From an uncultured Lactobacillus sp. (GTDB taxonomy: Bacteria > Bacillota > Bacilli > Lactobacillales > Lactobacillaceae), in assembly GCF_947367085.1 (NCBI RefSeq), contig NZ_CANBCP010000004.1, forward strand, positions 1-64,000: a DNA stretch of 64,000 nt. Direction: 5' to 3'. Made by a program: the position numbers and the translations under genes. The notes beneath the pieces were generated by a model that was given only the letters and a program-made list of their open reading frames with translations, ran no database searches and was not told the origin of the DNA. This document shows positions 1 through 10,677 of this stretch, one piece after another. Numbering within the stretch: position 1 is the stretch's first letter; every line of letters begins with the position of its first letter.

Positions 1-1481
1 GTCTTATCTTTGCCAATCTTATAAAAATGCTCGATATTAGGTTCAGAGATCGAAAAAACTGGTTGATCATTATCTGTTCCAAAAGGTCCAACAGCATTTA
101 TTTCGTCTAAGATTCCAGATCCTACTTCATTAAAATCAAGCTCCAAATCATAAGACTTCGATTTTAAATTAGTATCAACTTTAAAGCTTTTTTCGAAAGC
201 TTGACGTAAATCAGCTAACTTATCTTCTTGTAAAGATAAGCCACAAGCGTAGTCATGACCTCCGAATTGGGTAAGCAAATCATCTTTCATCGGCTCCAAT
301 GCATTAAATAAATTGAAACCTTCCACTGATCTACCAGACCCTTTGAGCTCGCCTGTTTCACTTTTAGTTAAAACAATAGTCGGCTTGTGTGTACGTTCGA
401 CGACTTTATTAGCTACTAAACCTAAGACTCCCTCATGAAAATCAGGATTATAGATGACAAGAGTATTTCTTTGGCCCCAGCCGTTAGTCTTGATACTTTT
501 TAAACAATCTTGATAAACACTCGCAGTTAATTCTTTTCGTTCTTCATTTAAGTTTTCGATTTTTTGAGCTAGTTCATCAGCCTGATCTTCTTCATCCCTC
601 AGCAATAAATCTACAGCTAATGATGCATTATCTAATCTTCCTACGGCATTCAGACGCGGTGCAATATTAAAGCCCACATCAGTTTCATTAATTGAGCCTA
701 AGTCAAGACCGGCCAGCTTAATCAAAGCCCTAAGTCCAGGACGCTGAGTTTGGTTAAGCATCTCAAGGCCGCGTTTAACGATAATATGTCCTTCCCCAGA
801 AACCTTAACCATGTCTCCAATCGTTCCGATCATCGCAAGTTCTAACATATCAGACATTGGATCTTGCATTAAAGCTCGAGCGATTGTATATGCGACGCCT
901 GCTCCGCAATAATCATCGAAAGGATACTTTTGCCCAGGGTAATTGCAGTGTACAATCGCGTAGCTATCTGGCTTTTGATCTTGGAATGTGTGGTGATCAG
1001 TTACAATAGTATCTACCCCGTGACTTTTAGCATAAGCAACTTCATCTATTCCAGTGACGCCATTATCAACTGTGATAATTAATTTAGTGCCGTCTTCAAC
1101 AATTTGCTGATAACGTTTCAAACTTGGACCATAGCCGTCCTTAAAACGATTAGGAATAAAGAAATGAACATCTGCACCTAAAATTTGCAGAGTTTCGACC
1201 ATTATTGTAGTTGCAGTAATTCCATCAGCATCGTAATCACCGTAGATTGTAATCTTTTCACCATTATCGATTGCTTGGTTGATGCGGTCGATTGCCTTAT
1301 CCATATCATGCATCAAAAAAGGATCAGCTAAATCCTCTTCAGTTGCATCAAACCAAAATGATAAATCTTTAGCTGTGTTAATTCCGCGTAACGAAAACAA
1401 CTTAGCCGCAAGTGGGCTAAGTTGAAATTGATCAATTAAATCTTGTGATAAGGGTTTTGCTTGTCTTTGTATCCAGTCCAT
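1..1481 (-). CDS. recJ: Single-stranded-DNA-specific 5'-3' exonuclease RecJ (3' end beyond window)
   Basis: RecJ degrades single-stranded DNA 5' to 3' in recombinational and mismatch repair. I translated the minus strand from the ATG at 1481 and found one open frame to the window edge, about 493 codons. The DHH-family motifs are present: GDYDADG at residues 81-87, TVDNG near 137-141, TDHHT at 161-165, and the DHHA1-type GGHDYACG further on. Family members are usually 560-770 residues, so the C-terminal part is missing only because the window ends. The start codon overlaps the last base of the srtA stop (TAATG), so the two genes are translationally coupled behind lepA. Confidence 0.95.
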   Translation of the reverse strand, partial: MDWIQRQAKPLSQDLIDQFQLSPLAAKLFSLRGINTAKDLSFWFDATEEDLADPFLMHDMDKAIDRINQAIDNGEKITIYGDYDADGITATTIMVETLQILGADVHFFIPNRFKDGYGPSLKRYQQIVEDGTKLIITVDNGVTGIDEVAYAKSHGVDTIVTDHHTFQDQKPDSYAIVHCNYPGQKYPFDDYCGAGVAYTIARALMQDPMSDMLELAMIGTIGDMVKVSGEGHIIVKRGLEMLNQTQRPGLRALIKLAGLDLGSINETDVGFNIAPRLNAVGRLDNASLAVDLLLRDEEDQADELAQKIENLNEERKELTASVYQDCLKSIKTNGWGQRNTLVIYNPDFHEGVLGLVANKVVERTHKPTIVLTKSETGELKGSGRSVEGFNLFNALEPMKDDLLTQFGGHDYACGLSLQEDKLADLRQAFEKSFKVDTNLKSKSYDLELDFNEVGSGILDEINAVGPFGTDNDQPVFSISEPNIEHFYKIGKDK

Positions 1482-2179
1482 TATTTTAATTTAAATACCT
1501 GCAAGTTCTTGTCTGTAGCTTTTTCTGTCTTAATTAAATTTCCACGTACTGCCCAGCGGTTAACTCCACCATCTGCACACGTAATCAAAGTCACGATATT
1601 TTGCTTAGTGTTATTAACTAGCCATACTGCAGTTGGATCAACTTTTTTCTTCATGTAGATCTTATAGACGTAGATTTTTTTAAGATTAGTTATGTAAACT
1701 TTTTGTCCTACTTGGGCGTTTTCTAATGGTGAAAAGAGCACACCTTTAGCGGTCATATAGTGACCTGCCAATGGATAATTGCCTTTGCCCATTACTTGAT
1801 CGGCGCGCATCGTGCCCCCACCAGTGGACATTGCATCGTTGCTAAGGCCTTTCATGATTGGTAGATACATTTTTACGCCAGGGATTGCAAGTGCACCAAT
1901 CGCATCAGCAGTATTTTTTACACGTGATTTAGTGACTTGACTAAAGTCAATCTCTTGGACCTTAGAAAAATCAAACATTCCTTTTTTCTTTTCGTTTTTT
2001 TCGATAGTACTTTTATCAAGCTTTTTAAGAGCAGAAGTTTGGTTTTGACGGACCATATAGTCACGAATCTGGCTGTTGAAGATCATCCCTAAACCGATGA
2101 TCAACAAAACAACTGCTGCAACTCTCAGCCAAATAACTTTAGCTGGTGTCTTTTTCTTTTTGTCTTTATTTTCTGGCAT
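1481..2179 (-). CDS. srtA: Class A sortase (LPXTG transpeptidase)
   Basis: Sortase A cleaves LPXTG-type sorting signals and links surface proteins to cell-wall peptide at the outer membrane face. The 232-residue protein has a basic N-terminus, one membrane segment at about residues 15-36, and a sortase domain. The likely catalytic residues are His140 (in LAGHYM), Cys201 (in TLITC) and Arg208. The TLxTC signature is typical of class A enzymes. The N-terminal in-out topology also fits class A. It lies between lepA (46 bases upstream) and recJ (1-base overlap), the housekeeping location rather than a pilus cluster, so it is probably the general sortase. Confidence 0.93.
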   Translation of the reverse strand: MPENKDKKKKTPAKVIWLRVAAVVLLIIGLGMIFNSQIRDYMVRQNQTSALKKLDKSTIEKNEKKKGMFDFSKVQEIDFSQVTKSRVKNTADAIGALAIPGVKMYLPIMKGLSNDAMSTGGGTMRADQVMGKGNYPLAGHYMTAKGVLFSPLENAQVGQKVYITNLKKIYVYKIYMKKKVDPTAVWLVNNTKQNIVTLITCADGGVNRWAVRGNLIKTEKATDKNLQVFKLK

Positions 2180-2225
2180 CGTAATATTCCTTTGCCTTTA
2201 TATTAACTCATGATGACTCTACAAA

Positions 2226-4064
2226 TTACTTACCCTTAATATCATCATCGTTCATCTTAAGAACTGCCATAAACGCATCTTGTGGCACATCCACACGGCC
2301 AACTGCTTTCATTCGCTTTTTACCACGTTTTTGCTTTTCAAGTAGTTTTGCACGACGGTCTGGATCCCCTGTGTGGATCTTCCAAGTAACATCTTTGCGG
2401 TATGGCTTAATTGTTACACGAGAAATGATCTTGGCCCCAATTGCACCTTGAATGTCCACTTCAAAGTTTTGACGTGGGATCAACTTCTTCAGCATTGAAG
2501 TCATCTGACGAGCACGCACTTGTGCTTCATCACGATGGGCAATAAAACTCAGGGCATCAATTGGCTCTTTATTCAAAAGCATATCGATCTTGACTAAGTC
2601 AGTTGCACGATAGCCGATGATTTCGTAGTCTAGCGATGCATAACCCTTAGTTGAGGACTTTAAATCATCAAAGAAGTCAAAGATGATTTCAGCAAGTGGC
2701 ATCTTGTAAATAACGTTGACACGGTACTTATCAAGATAATCCATTGTTTGAAACTCGCCACGTTTTCTTTGACATAACTCCATCACTGGGCCCACATAAT
2801 CATTTGGCACCATGATCTCTGCCTTTACGTAAGGTTCTTGCACTTCTTGGTATTCGCCAGCGTCAGGTAATTCTGCTGGGTTTTCAATTAACTTGGTAGA
2901 ACCATCATTCATGATTGCATGATAGTCCACACTTGGAGCTGTCATGATCAAATCCATACCAAATTCTTGCTCAAGACGTTCTTGGACAACATCCATGTGG
3001 AGCAGTCCTAAAAAGCCGCAGCGAAAACCAAATCCTAAAGCTTGAGAAGTTTCTGGTTCAAATTCCAAGGCTGCATCATTTAATTGGAGTTTTTGCAAAG
3101 CTTCTTTTAAGTCATCGTATTTTTGGTTATCAACAGGATACATACCAGAATATACCATTGGCGGAATTTGACGATAACCTGGAAGTGGCTTTTCAGTTGG
3201 ATCTTCAGCGCTGGTGATCGTATCACCAACACGAGTTTCACGGACTGACTTAATATTAGCCGTCAGATAACCAACATCACCCGCAATAAGCATATCCTTT
3301 TTAACAGGATGAGGACTAGAAACACCGACTTCAGTTACTTCAAACTCTTTACCGGTATTCATAATCTTAATCTTGTCACCAGGCTTAACAGTACCTTCTT
3401 CAATACGGACTGCTAGGACTACCCCGCGATAATCATCATATTTTGAATCAAAGATCAATGCCTTTAATGGCGCTGTTAAATCGCCACTTGGAGCTGGGAT
3501 ATCTTGGACGATTTTTTCCAGTAATTCAGGGATGCCTTGTCCAGTTTTTCCAGATACTTCAACAGCATCTGAAGCATCGAGGCCAATCATTTCTTCGATT
3601 TCGCTCTTGCACATTTCAGGGTCAGCTGAAGGTAAATCAATCTTATTGATGACTGGAAAAATCTCTAGATCGTCGTCAATTGCTAAATAAGTATTGGCCA
3701 AAGTCTGAGCCTGCACACCTTGAGTGGAATCAACAACTAACAATGCCCCTTCACATGCTGCCAGCGAACGCGAAACTTCATAAGAAAAGTCGACGTGTCC
3801 TGGAGTGTCGATCAAGTGAAAAATATAAGTTTCACCATCTTTGGCATGATATTTAACTTCAACAGAGTTAAGCTTGATAGTAATTCCACGTTGACGCTCT
3901 AATGGCATATCATCAAGCAATTGATTTTTCATTTGTCTTTCTGACACCGTATCAGTTAACTCTAAGATACGGTCAGCAATCGTAGACTTACCATGATCGA
4001 TATGGGCTACGATTGAAAAATTTCGGATGTGTTTTTGATAATCTTGTAATTTTTTAATATCCAT
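2226..4064 (-). CDS. lepA: Elongation factor 4 (ribosome back-translocase LepA)
   Basis: LepA is a translational GTPase related to EF-G that acts on stalled or mistranslocated ribosomes. At 612 residues it has the usual length. GTPase motifs are complete: AHIDHGKST near 20-28, DTPGHVDF near 86-93 and NKIDLP near 140-145. The LepA-specific C-terminal domain is present near the end ([15 protein letters not shown]). An AAGGTGAG ribosome binding site precedes the ATG. It heads the lepA-srtA-recJ gene group and is separated from dnaJ by a strong terminator. Confidence 0.98.
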   Translation of the reverse strand: MDIKKLQDYQKHIRNFSIVAHIDHGKSTIADRILELTDTVSERQMKNQLLDDMPLERQRGITIKLNSVEVKYHAKDGETYIFHLIDTPGHVDFSYEVSRSLAACEGALLVVDSTQGVQAQTLANTYLAIDDDLEIFPVINKIDLPSADPEMCKSEIEEMIGLDASDAVEVSGKTGQGIPELLEKIVQDIPAPSGDLTAPLKALIFDSKYDDYRGVVLAVRIEEGTVKPGDKIKIMNTGKEFEVTEVGVSSPHPVKKDMLIAGDVGYLTANIKSVRETRVGDTITSAEDPTEKPLPGYRQIPPMVYSGMYPVDNQKYDDLKEALQKLQLNDAALEFEPETSQALGFGFRCGFLGLLHMDVVQERLEQEFGMDLIMTAPSVDYHAIMNDGSTKLIENPAELPDAGEYQEVQEPYVKAEIMVPNDYVGPVMELCQRKRGEFQTMDYLDKYRVNVIYKMPLAEIIFDFFDDLKSSTKGYASLDYEIIGYRATDLVKIDMLLNKEPIDALSFIAHRDEAQVRARQMTSMLKKLIPRQNFEVDIQGAIGAKIISRVTIKPYRKDVTWKIHTGDPDRRAKLLEKQKRGKKRMKAVGRVDVPQDAFMAVLKMNDDDIKGK

Positions 4065-4149
4065 ATACTCACCTTTTTCGCTTTATTAATTATATCAAAG
4101 GCTTGCAGTAAGTTAAAATTCTTATTGATTTATTTTTACGCCATAACTA

Positions 4150-4195
4150 ACAAAAACGCATACCTAGACTCAACACTAGATATGCGTATTTTTGT
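4150..4195 (-). terminator. Rho-independent terminator after dnaJ
   Basis: An imperfect hairpin pairs CGCATA (4157-4162) with TATGCG (4181-4186) and CTAG with CTAG inside it. On the minus strand it is followed by a TTTTTGTT tract. It begins a few bases after the dnaJ stop and ends the heat-shock operon before lepA. The flanking A and T tracts are symmetrical, so it might also work on the plus strand. Confidence 0.85.
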
Positions 4196-4199
4196 TTAA

Positions 4200-5348
4200 T
4201 TATTCACCGTTAAGTTTATCCTTTAAACGTTCGAAAAAGCTCTTTTCTTGTGGAGTAATATTGCCACCACCAGCTTTGACATAATCGACCAAAGCTTCTT
4301 TTTGCTTATCATTCATCTTCTTAGGAATTACCACATTAACAGTAGTTTCTTGATCGCCGCGACCTGTGCTATTTAGATGAGGCACACCTTGTCCACGGAG
4401 TTTAAAGTGTGTGTTTGGCTGTGTACCTGCTGGAATCTTAAGAGTGACTTTGCCATCGACAGTATCAACTTGGATTTGGTCCCCAAGAGCTGCTTGAGCA
4501 AAGGAAATTGGTACTTCAGTATAAATTGTCGTTCCTCGTCTAGTAAATTTCTTACTTGGCTTAATCTTAAAGACAATGTACAAATCACCGTAAGGTCCAC
4601 CATTTTTACCGGCTTCACCATCACCAGCTTTGCGTAATTGTTGTCCATTATCAATACCAGCTGGAACGTCAATTTCAACGCTGTGACGCTTATTGACAGT
4701 ACCTACTCCATGACAAGTTGGACATGGATGTTCTATAATTTGACCTTTGCCGTGACATTTATCACAGGTAGTTTGCTGCTGCATTACGCCAAATGGTGTT
4801 TGACGAGTAACAGTCATGACACCTGTGCCATGACATTTATCACAGGTAATTGGGTGTGTGCCTTTTTCAGCGCCGCTTCCATGACAAGTTTCACAAACTT
4901 CACTACGATCATAGCTAACTTGGGTCTTTTTACCTTTGATAGCATCCATAAAATCAATTTCTAAAGTGTAGTCCAAGTCTTGACCTTTTTGTGGAGCAGT
5001 TGGATCAGTTCTTCTGCGTCCTCCGCCAAATAAGTCACTAAAAATGTCACCAAAATCACTAAAGCCGCCAAAGTTAGAATATTGACCGCCACCACCAAAG
5101 CCAGAGCCGCCAAAACCGCCTTGGCCATTTACGCCGGCTTGACCAAATTGATCGTATTGAGCTCTTTTTTGTTTGTCATGGAGCACTTCATAAGCTTCAT
5201 TTACTTCTTTATATTTTTCTTCAGCACCAGGTTCATGGTTCAAGTCTGGGTGATATTTTTTAGCTAGTTTACGATATGCCTTATTGATATCGGCATCGCT
5301 AGCATTTTTATCAACGCCTAAGACTTCATAATAATCACGTTGTGCCAT
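4200..5348 (-). CDS. dnaJ: Chaperone DnaJ (Hsp40)
   Basis: DnaJ binds unfolded protein and stimulates the DnaK ATPase. The 382-residue protein has a J domain at about 1-70 with the HPD tripeptide (YHPDLN), and a Gly/Phe-rich linker at about 75-110. Four zinc-binding CxxCxGxG repeats follow ([32 protein letters not shown]), then the C-terminal substrate domains. It is the last gene of hrcA-grpE-dnaK-dnaJ. A hairpin in the 82-base gap from dnaK may lower its expression relative to dnaK. Confidence 0.98.
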   Translation of the reverse strand: MAQRDYYEVLGVDKNASDADINKAYRKLAKKYHPDLNHEPGAEEKYKEVNEAYEVLHDKQKRAQYDQFGQAGVNGQGGFGGSGFGGGGQYSNFGGFSDFGDIFSDLFGGGRRRTDPTAPQKGQDLDYTLEIDFMDAIKGKKTQVSYDRSEVCETCHGSGAEKGTHPITCDKCHGTGVMTVTRQTPFGVMQQQTTCDKCHGKGQIIEHPCPTCHGVGTVNKRHSVEIDVPAGIDNGQQLRKAGDGEAGKNGGPYGDLYIVFKIKPSKKFTRRGTTIYTEVPISFAQAALGDQIQVDTVDGKVTLKIPAGTQPNTHFKLRGQGVPHLNSTGRGDQETTVNVVIPKKMNDKQKEALVDYVKAGGGNITPQEKSFFERLKDKLNGE

Positions 5349-5370
5349 TTAAAAGCTCCTTTAATTTACA

Positions 5371-5405
5371 AAAGAAAAGAACTACAAGTCGCAGTTCTTT
5401 TCTTT
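5371..5405 (-). terminator. Perfect 13-bp hairpin between dnaK and dnaJ (possible attenuator)
   Basis: AAAGAAAAGAACT at 5371-5383 pairs perfectly with its complement at 5393-5405 around a 9-base loop. On the minus strand the 3' arm is itself T-rich and runs into TTTGTAAATT. The stem is A/U-rich and the tail is interrupted, so partial termination or an mRNA stability element is more likely than complete termination. dnaJ has no obvious separate promoter in this gap. Confidence 0.6.
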
Positions 5406-5430
5406 TTTGATCCAGTATATTATACCGATT

Positions 5431-7290
5431 TTACTTATCTGGGTCTACTTTATGAAAGTCGCCGTCAACTGTTGGACCGCCATCATTAGTTGAGCCGCCG
5501 TTTTGGTTACCATTAGGTTGTGGACCTTGAGGACCAGCTTGGCCTGCATTTTGAGCACCATTTTGTTGGTAAAGTTTTACAGCTAAATCTTGAGCAACCT
5601 TAGATAAAGCATCCTTCTTAGACTTCATTTCCTCTAAGCTGTTGTCTTTTTGAGCTTTCTTCAAATCATCTAAAGCATCTTGTACTTTCTTGACTTCGTC
5701 GTCACTAACCTTACCCTTAACTTCTTTCAAAGTCTTCTCAGTGGTGAAGATCAATTGATCTACTTCGTTGCGTAAATCAACTTCTTCCTTCTTCTTCTTA
5801 TCTTCATCAGCGTGTTCTTCAGCTTCTTTTTGCATACGCTTGATTTCTTCATCAGATAAACCAGATGAACTCTTAATGGTAATCTTTTGTTCCTTACCAG
5901 TTCCCATATCCTTAGCAGATACGTTTACGATACCGTTTTTATCAATATCAAAGGTAACTTGAATTTGAGGAACACCACGTGGTGCAGGTGGAATATCAGT
6001 CAATTCAAAGCGACCTAAAGTCTTGTCATCAGCTGCCATTGGACGTTCACCTTGAAGAACGTGAACATCTACAGCTGGTTGGTTATCGGCAGCAGTTGAG
6101 AAAATTTGACTCTTTGAAGTTGGGATAGTAGTGTTTCTGTCAATTAACTTAGTGAAGACACCACCCATGGTTTCAATACCAAGTGACAATGGAGTAACAT
6201 CAAGTAATACGATATCCTTAACATCCCCACTAATAACACCACCTTGAATTGCGGCACCTAAGGCTACAGCTTCATCAGGGTTAATTGAGTGGTCAGGTTC
6301 TTTTCCAGCCCACTTCTTAACAGCTTCTTGAACTGCAGGAATACGAGTTGAACCACCGTTTAAGATAACCTTGCTGATATCGTTAACAGTTAAACCAGCG
6401 TCTTTTAATGCGTTATCAAATGGAATCTTAGTCTTTTCAACCAAGTCATTAGTTAATTCATCAAACTTAGCACGAGTTAAATCTGCTTCTAAGTGAAGTG
6501 GACCACTTTCGCCTGCTGAGATAAATGGAAGAGAAATGTGGGTTTGAGATACACCTGACAAATCCTTCTTAGCTTTTTCAGCAGCATCCTTTAAACGTTG
6601 AAGTGCCATCTTATCTTTAGATAAGTCAACACCATTTTCATCTTTAAAGTTCTTGATTAACCAGTCCATAATACGGTTGTCAAAGTCGTCACCACCAAGG
6701 TGAGTATCACCATTAGTTGACAATACTTGGAAGACTCCGTCACCTAATTCAAGGACAGAAACATCAAAAGTACCACCACCAAGGTCATAAACTAAGATCT
6801 TTTCATCTTCTTGATCTTTATCAAGACCATAAGCTAAAGCAGAAGCGGTTGGTTCGTTAACAATTCTTTGAACATTAAGTCCAGCAATCTTACCAGCATC
6901 TTTAGTCGCCTGACGTTGTGCATCATTGAAGTAAGCAGGAACAGTAATAACTGCATCAGTAACTTTTTCGCCTAAGTAATCTTCTGAAAACTTCTTGATG
7001 TATTGCAAGATCATAGCTGAAATTTCTTGAGGAGTATATTCCTTATCGCCAACCTTAACCTTGTATCCTGCTTCACCCATATGACGTTTAATTGAAGTAA
7101 TAGTATTAGGGTTAGTGATAGCTTGACGTTTTGCAACTTCACCGACTTGAATTTCACCGTCTTTAAATGCAACTACAGATGGAGTAGTACGGTTACCTTC
7201 TGGGTTAGTAATAATTTTTGGTTCTTTTCCTTCAAGCACTGCAACTGCTGAGTTAGTAGTACCTAAGTCAATACCGATAACTTTTGACAT
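5431..7290 (-). CDS. dnaK: Chaperone DnaK (Hsp70)
   Basis: DnaK is the ATP-dependent Hsp70 that works with DnaJ and GrpE. I place the start at the ATG at 7290 ([14 protein letters not shown]), which follows AGAAAGGAAG. The open frame extends 12 codons further upstream but lacks a better ribosome site and would overlap grpE. The protein is 619 residues: nucleotide-binding domain to about 360 with the GIDLGTTNS and DLGGGTFD phosphate loops, then the substrate-binding domain, then a helical lid. A Gly/Gln/Asn-rich tail ends in a charged segment. Confidence 0.98.
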   Translation of the reverse strand: MSKVIGIDLGTTNSAVAVLEGKEPKIITNPEGNRTTPSVVAFKDGEIQVGEVAKRQAITNPNTITSIKRHMGEAGYKVKVGDKEYTPQEISAMILQYIKKFSEDYLGEKVTDAVITVPAYFNDAQRQATKDAGKIAGLNVQRIVNEPTASALAYGLDKDQEDEKILVYDLGGGTFDVSVLELGDGVFQVLSTNGDTHLGGDDFDNRIMDWLIKNFKDENGVDLSKDKMALQRLKDAAEKAKKDLSGVSQTHISLPFISAGESGPLHLEADLTRAKFDELTNDLVEKTKIPFDNALKDAGLTVNDISKVILNGGSTRIPAVQEAVKKWAGKEPDHSINPDEAVALGAAIQGGVISGDVKDIVLLDVTPLSLGIETMGGVFTKLIDRNTTIPTSKSQIFSTAADNQPAVDVHVLQGERPMAADDKTLGRFELTDIPPAPRGVPQIQVTFDIDKNGIVNVSAKDMGTGKEQKITIKSSSGLSDEEIKRMQKEAEEHADEDKKKKEEVDLRNEVDQLIFTTEKTLKEVKGKVSDDEVKKVQDALDDLKKAQKDNSLEEMKSKKDALSKVAQDLAVKLYQQNGAQNAGQAGPQGPQPNGNQNGGSTNDGGPTVDGDFHKVDPDK

Positions 7291-7309
7291 ATAAGTTAGC
7301 TTCCTTTCT

Positions 7310-7912
7310 TTATTGAGCCACGACAACCATTGCTGGTCTTAAAGTTCGATCTTTATATTGATATCCTTTTTGTAAAACTTGAACAACCTGGTCCTTTTGC
7401 TTATCATCTTCAGCTGCAACAGTTTGAACAGCCTGATGAACATTTGGATCAAATTTTTTACCCTCAGCTTCAATTTCGACAATTCCGTGATCCTTCATTG
7501 CCTTAATTAATGAATCTAAAGTCATCTGCACACCTTTTTTAAGTTGTTTAGAAGCTTCATCATCAGCTTTGACAGCTAAGGCTCTTTCAAGATTATCCAT
7601 TGCTGGCAAAACATCTTTTGCTAAGCTTTGAGATTCATACTTAATAAGTTGCGCTCTTTCTTTTGCATAACGAGCTTGCATATTTTGAATTTCTGCTTCA
7701 CTTCTTAAATATTTATCTTCTAACTGCTTAGCACCTTCAGCCAATTCAGTAACTTTTGCTTTTAAGGCTTCTAATTGAGGATCTTGAGCTTTTTTATTTT
7801 CTTTTGCTTTAGCTTCTTTCTTAGAATCCTTAGCAGCTTTTTTTGCCTTATCTGGAGTAATCTTTTCTTTTTGATCTAAATCTTTCTCATGCGGAAATTC
7901 TTCTTTACTCAC
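7310..7912 (-). CDS. grpE: Nucleotide exchange factor GrpE
   Basis: GrpE releases ADP from DnaK. The protein is 200 residues with a GTG start at 7912. A lysine- and glutamate-rich N-terminus (about 1-45) leads into a long coiled coil (about 45-110). The conserved C-terminal beta domain ends in [15 protein letters not shown], the family signature region. It is 12 bases from hrcA and 19 bases from dnaK, inside the CIRCE-controlled operon. Confidence 0.97.
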   Translation of the reverse strand: MSKEEFPHEKDLDQKEKITPDKAKKAAKDSKKEAKAKENKKAQDPQLEALKAKVTELAEGAKQLEDKYLRSEAEIQNMQARYAKERAQLIKYESQSLAKDVLPAMDNLERALAVKADDEASKQLKKGVQMTLDSLIKAMKDHGIVEIEAEGKKFDPNVHQAVQTVAAEDDKQKDQVVQVLQKGYQYKDRTLRPAMVVVAQ

Positions 7913-7924
7913 AGTTAACCTCCT

Positions 7925-8983
7925 TTACTTAAACCTACCATAGTAATCTAGCAACTTTTTAGCTAGTTCATTTCTAAAGTACTCGAGTAAACCGATCATC
8001 TGCGAGTACGGCATGTTAGTAGGACCTAATAGAGCGAGCGTTCCTTTGCCATATTTTCCAACACTATATTCTGCAGTAAGTAAGCTATAATTCTTCAGTA
8101 AATCAGATGGAAGTTCAGAGCCAAGCTTAACTTGAATCTGTGACTTCTTATTTTGAGTTACAGCATCATGAGGATTAAACCCCATCAAGTTAGAAATTAT
8201 ATCATTTTGATCAATTAGCTCATAAAGTGACTTAATTTGAGAAACATCATCACTTTCGTAATTGTTAAGTAAGTTCAATTGACCATCAACATACATTTGC
8301 TCACTAGCAGCATCTTTAACTACATCTTGAAGCAAATCTAAAATGATTGGAGCCGATCCTCTAGAAACCAAATGATGAGCTATCTTTTTAAATAAAGCAT
8401 CATTTAATTCACTAAGGTGCTTACCTACTAATTGATCATTAATTAACCGGACTGCCTTTTCTATCTCTTCTCCACTCGTGCCATGGGGAATCGTGTAAAC
8501 CTGATTCTTAACATTACCATCATCAGTAACTAAAATCGCCATTACCTGATAACTAGATAAAGGAACAGCTCTAAAACCCGTAATTGTCACATCATGAGTT
8601 TCAGGACCTGCCGCAAAAGCAGTATAGTTTGTCAAATCTGACAAAATTTTAGCTGCTTCTTGCACAATTTCATTAACCTGATGAAATGGTTGATCAAGCT
8701 GACAAACTATTTGGTTGTAGACCGAAGCTGGAATTTCAACTGGGTCAACCAGATGGTCTAGATAATACCGATAACCCTTGGTGGAAGGAATTCGGCCACT
8801 TGAAGAGTGAGTTTTTTCAAGTAAACCTTGATCTTCTAAGGCAGCCATTTCATTACGAATAGTAGCGCTTGAAACTTTAATTGGCAGTTGATTCATCACG
8901 GTCTTAGAGCCAACGGGTTCATGTGTTTGTGTAAAATCCTTAATGATAGTCTTCAAAATTAACTCTTGCCGCTGTGTCAACAT
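7925..8983 (-). CDS. hrcA: Heat-inducible transcription repressor HrcA
   Basis: HrcA binds CIRCE operators and represses groE and dnaK operons, with GroEL helping it to fold. I choose the ATG at 8983 ([10 protein letters not shown]), preceded by AAAGGGGGC. The open frame reaches a GTG at 9007, but that lies inside the proximal CIRCE and lacks a ribosome site. The 352-residue protein has an N-terminal winged helix ([20 protein letters not shown] near 45-65, then [15 protein letters not shown]). The HrcA-specific GAF-like domain follows. As first gene behind two CIRCE copies it represses itself and the chaperones. Confidence 0.97.
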   Translation of the reverse strand: MLTQRQELILKTIIKDFTQTHEPVGSKTVMNQLPIKVSSATIRNEMAALEDQGLLEKTHSSSGRIPSTKGYRYYLDHLVDPVEIPASVYNQIVCQLDQPFHQVNEIVQEAAKILSDLTNYTAFAAGPETHDVTITGFRAVPLSSYQVMAILVTDDGNVKNQVYTIPHGTSGEEIEKAVRLINDQLVGKHLSELNDALFKKIAHHLVSRGSAPIILDLLQDVVKDAASEQMYVDGQLNLLNNYESDDVSQIKSLYELIDQNDIISNLMGFNPHDAVTQNKKSQIQVKLGSELPSDLLKNYSLLTAEYSVGKYGKGTLALLGPTNMPYSQMIGLLEYFRNELAKKLLDYYGRFK

Positions 8984-9000
8984 TTTTATCGCCCCCTTTA

Positions 9001-9027
9001 TTAGCACTCAAGTTCACTATGTGCTAA
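9001..9027. promoter_or_regulatory. CIRCE operator, proximal copy
   Basis: The left arm TTAGCACTC (9001-9009), a 9-base spacer and ATGTGCTAA (9019-9027) match the CIRCE pattern TTAGCACTC-N9-GAGTGCTAA with two mismatches in one arm. It lies between the predicted -10 box and the hrcA start codon, where bound HrcA would block initiation or elongation. Confidence 0.92.
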
Positions 9028-9035
9028 CACCATAT

Positions 9036-9063
9036 ATAATACCATACATTAGCAATTGTTCAA
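9036..9063 (-). promoter_or_regulatory. Predicted sigma-A promoter of hrcA-grpE-dnaK-dnaJ
   Basis: On the minus strand, TTGAAC (9063-9058) and TATTAT (9041-9036) are 16 bases apart. The -35 box lies in the spacer of the distal CIRCE, and the proximal CIRCE lies just after the -10 box. The promoter is therefore flanked by HrcA sites. Confidence 0.7.
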
Positions 9064-9075
9064 GCTGAGTGCTAA
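9049..9075. promoter_or_regulatory. CIRCE operator, distal copy
   Basis: TTAGCAATT (9049-9057), a 9-base spacer and GAGTGCTAA (9067-9075) match the CIRCE pattern with two mismatches in one arm. The perfect arm here is the opposite one from the proximal copy. Confidence 0.88.
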
Positions 9076-9092
9076 TTATTTTTAGATTTTTT

Positions 9093-10592
9093 CTATTTCT
9101 TTAAAAATATACGCTCCTGCGCCACTTGTTCAATGAAGTAGTGATCATGTTCTACTAAAAGCATGGCTGGTTTTACCTCTTTAAGCAATTTGATCAATTG
9201 GTCTTGATTAAAAACATCTAAGTAATTAGCCGGCTCATCCCAAAAATACAAATCTGCTTGTTCGACTAAAGATTTGGCAATCGCTACACGTTTTTGTTGC
9301 CCCATGCTCATTTCTTCAATCCTGGTTGAAAAACTCTCTCTTGGAAAGCCCATCTTCTTTAGATTGTTAAGCAACTCTTGATAAGATAGTTTTTGACTCA
9401 CAGAGAATTCTTTTAAAGTACCAGTATACTCAGTAAAATCTTGCGGCAAGTATGAAATTTGGAGACCATTTGTTAATTCAATTTTACCCGTATGAGTAAC
9501 ATCTTTTACTTTGTCCAAAATAAATTTCAAAAATGTTGATTTTCCAGTTCCATTTGGTCCTTCTAAAGAAACGACACCATGGTTTTTAACTGTCAAATTT
9601 AGATCATTAAATAATTGTTTACCTTGAATGGTTAAATCAAGGTGCTGAATTTCAAGCAACGTCTGATGGTAATTAGGATCGAAGTTCATTGTTAATTCAG
9701 GTATATCCTCGATATTTGTCATCAATCCTTTTTTATCTTCAATAGCTTTATCCATTCGATGTTCAACGTTTTTTGAGCGTTTCATGATTTTCGCAGCTTT
9801 ATGACTATAAAATCCTTTATTAATATCAGCATGCAATTCATTATCGTGAGCTTTGGCATTTTTATTATTTTCAGATTTGCTTGAATACCCTTTAAGACGC
9901 AAACGACTTTCATTCAAAGTCTTTACTTGACCTCTTAGTTTTTCATTCTTTTCTCGATTGAATTCATCCCGCTTATTCTTTGTATCCTCGTAACTAGCAT
10001 AATTGCCTTGATATAAATGGATTTCGGTATTTTCAATCGCTAAAATATGATCTGTTACCTGATTTAAAAAGTCTCGATCATGACTAACCACAATATAACC
10101 TTGATCATGCTTTTTCAAATAATCAGCCACTTGCTTTCTGCTATCTTCATCCAAATGATTGGTTGGCTCATCAATTAACGGAAATGAATTTTTATCAGTA
10201 AAGGAAAAAGCTAATAATACCTTGGTCTGCTCTCCTCCGCTCAAAGTATTAAACGGTTGCCAAAGCAAATCAAGATCCGTATTCATCAAATTCAATTCTC
10301 GTTCTAATTCCCACTGTTCAAAGTTTGCCTTATCTTGAAGTTCGTAGAGAGTTATATTTTCAGGATTCTCAATTTCTAAGGGAAAATATGAAAAGGTCAA
10401 CTTAGTTTGAATTTGTCCCATGCCATGAAGCCTATTTCTCAACAAGTTAAGAAAAGTCGTTTTTCCACGACCATTTCTTCCAACTAAGCCAAGCTTCCAG
10501 CTACTATCAAGATTTAAATTTAGATTATTAAAAATGTTCTCACTACTGTCGTCATAATGAAAAGAAAGATTTGTAATTTTTATAATGCTCAT
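9093..10592 (-). CDS. ABC-F family ATPase, Lsa-like (probable ribosome protection factor)
   Basis: This 499-residue protein has two ABC ATPase domains and no membrane segment, the ABC-F layout. The first Walker A is GRNGRGKTT (about 38-46), with signature LSGGEQ (about 117) and Walker B followed by DEPTNHLD (about 141). The second Walker A is GPNGTGKST (about 345), with a variant signature MSMGQQ and WDEPANYLD. A charged interdomain linker spans about 200-300. The variant second signature and linker resemble the Lsa group, which protects ribosomes from lincosamides, pleuromutilins and streptogramin A. Resistance here is inference; a housekeeping role is possible. The attenuator leader upstream supports antibiotic-responsive expression. 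Confidence 0.85.
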   Translation of the reverse strand: MSIIKITNLSFHYDDSSENIFNNLNLNLDSSWKLGLVGRNGRGKTTFLNLLRNRLHGMGQIQTKLTFSYFPLEIENPENITLYELQDKANFEQWELERELNLMNTDLDLLWQPFNTLSGGEQTKVLLAFSFTDKNSFPLIDEPTNHLDEDSRKQVADYLKKHDQGYIVVSHDRDFLNQVTDHILAIENTEIHLYQGNYASYEDTKNKRDEFNREKNEKLRGQVKTLNESRLRLKGYSSKSENNKNAKAHDNELHADINKGFYSHKAAKIMKRSKNVEHRMDKAIEDKKGLMTNIEDIPELTMNFDPNYHQTLLEIQHLDLTIQGKQLFNDLNLTVKNHGVVSLEGPNGTGKSTFLKFILDKVKDVTHTGKIELTNGLQISYLPQDFTEYTGTLKEFSVSQKLSYQELLNNLKKMGFPRESFSTRIEEMSMGQQKRVAIAKSLVEQADLYFWDEPANYLDVFNQDQLIKLLKEVKPAMLLVEHDHYFIEQVAQERIFLKK

Positions 10593-10610
10593 TAGAAATC
10601 ACCCCATGAA

Positions 10611-10655
10611 AAAAGAGCCAGTCCTTTGACGATATGCAAAAAGACTGGCTCTTTT
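10611..10655 (-). terminator. Leader terminator T2 immediately upstream of the ABC-F gene
   Basis: A perfect 13-bp stem pairs GACTGGCTCTTTT (10643-10655) with its complement (10611-10623), read on the minus strand and followed by TTTTTT. It ends about 18 bases before the start codon, so it lies inside the transcribed leader. Its 19-base loop contains a 9-base segment (10624-10632) complementary to 10705-10713, which could form a competing structure. Confidence 0.88.
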
Positions 10656-10677
10656 AACTTAAAATGATTTTTAAATC

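Noticed and set aside
8984..9007. GTG at 9007 as the hrcA start
   Set aside because: It lies within the CIRCE operator and has no ribosome site; the ATG at 8983 follows AAAGGGGGC.
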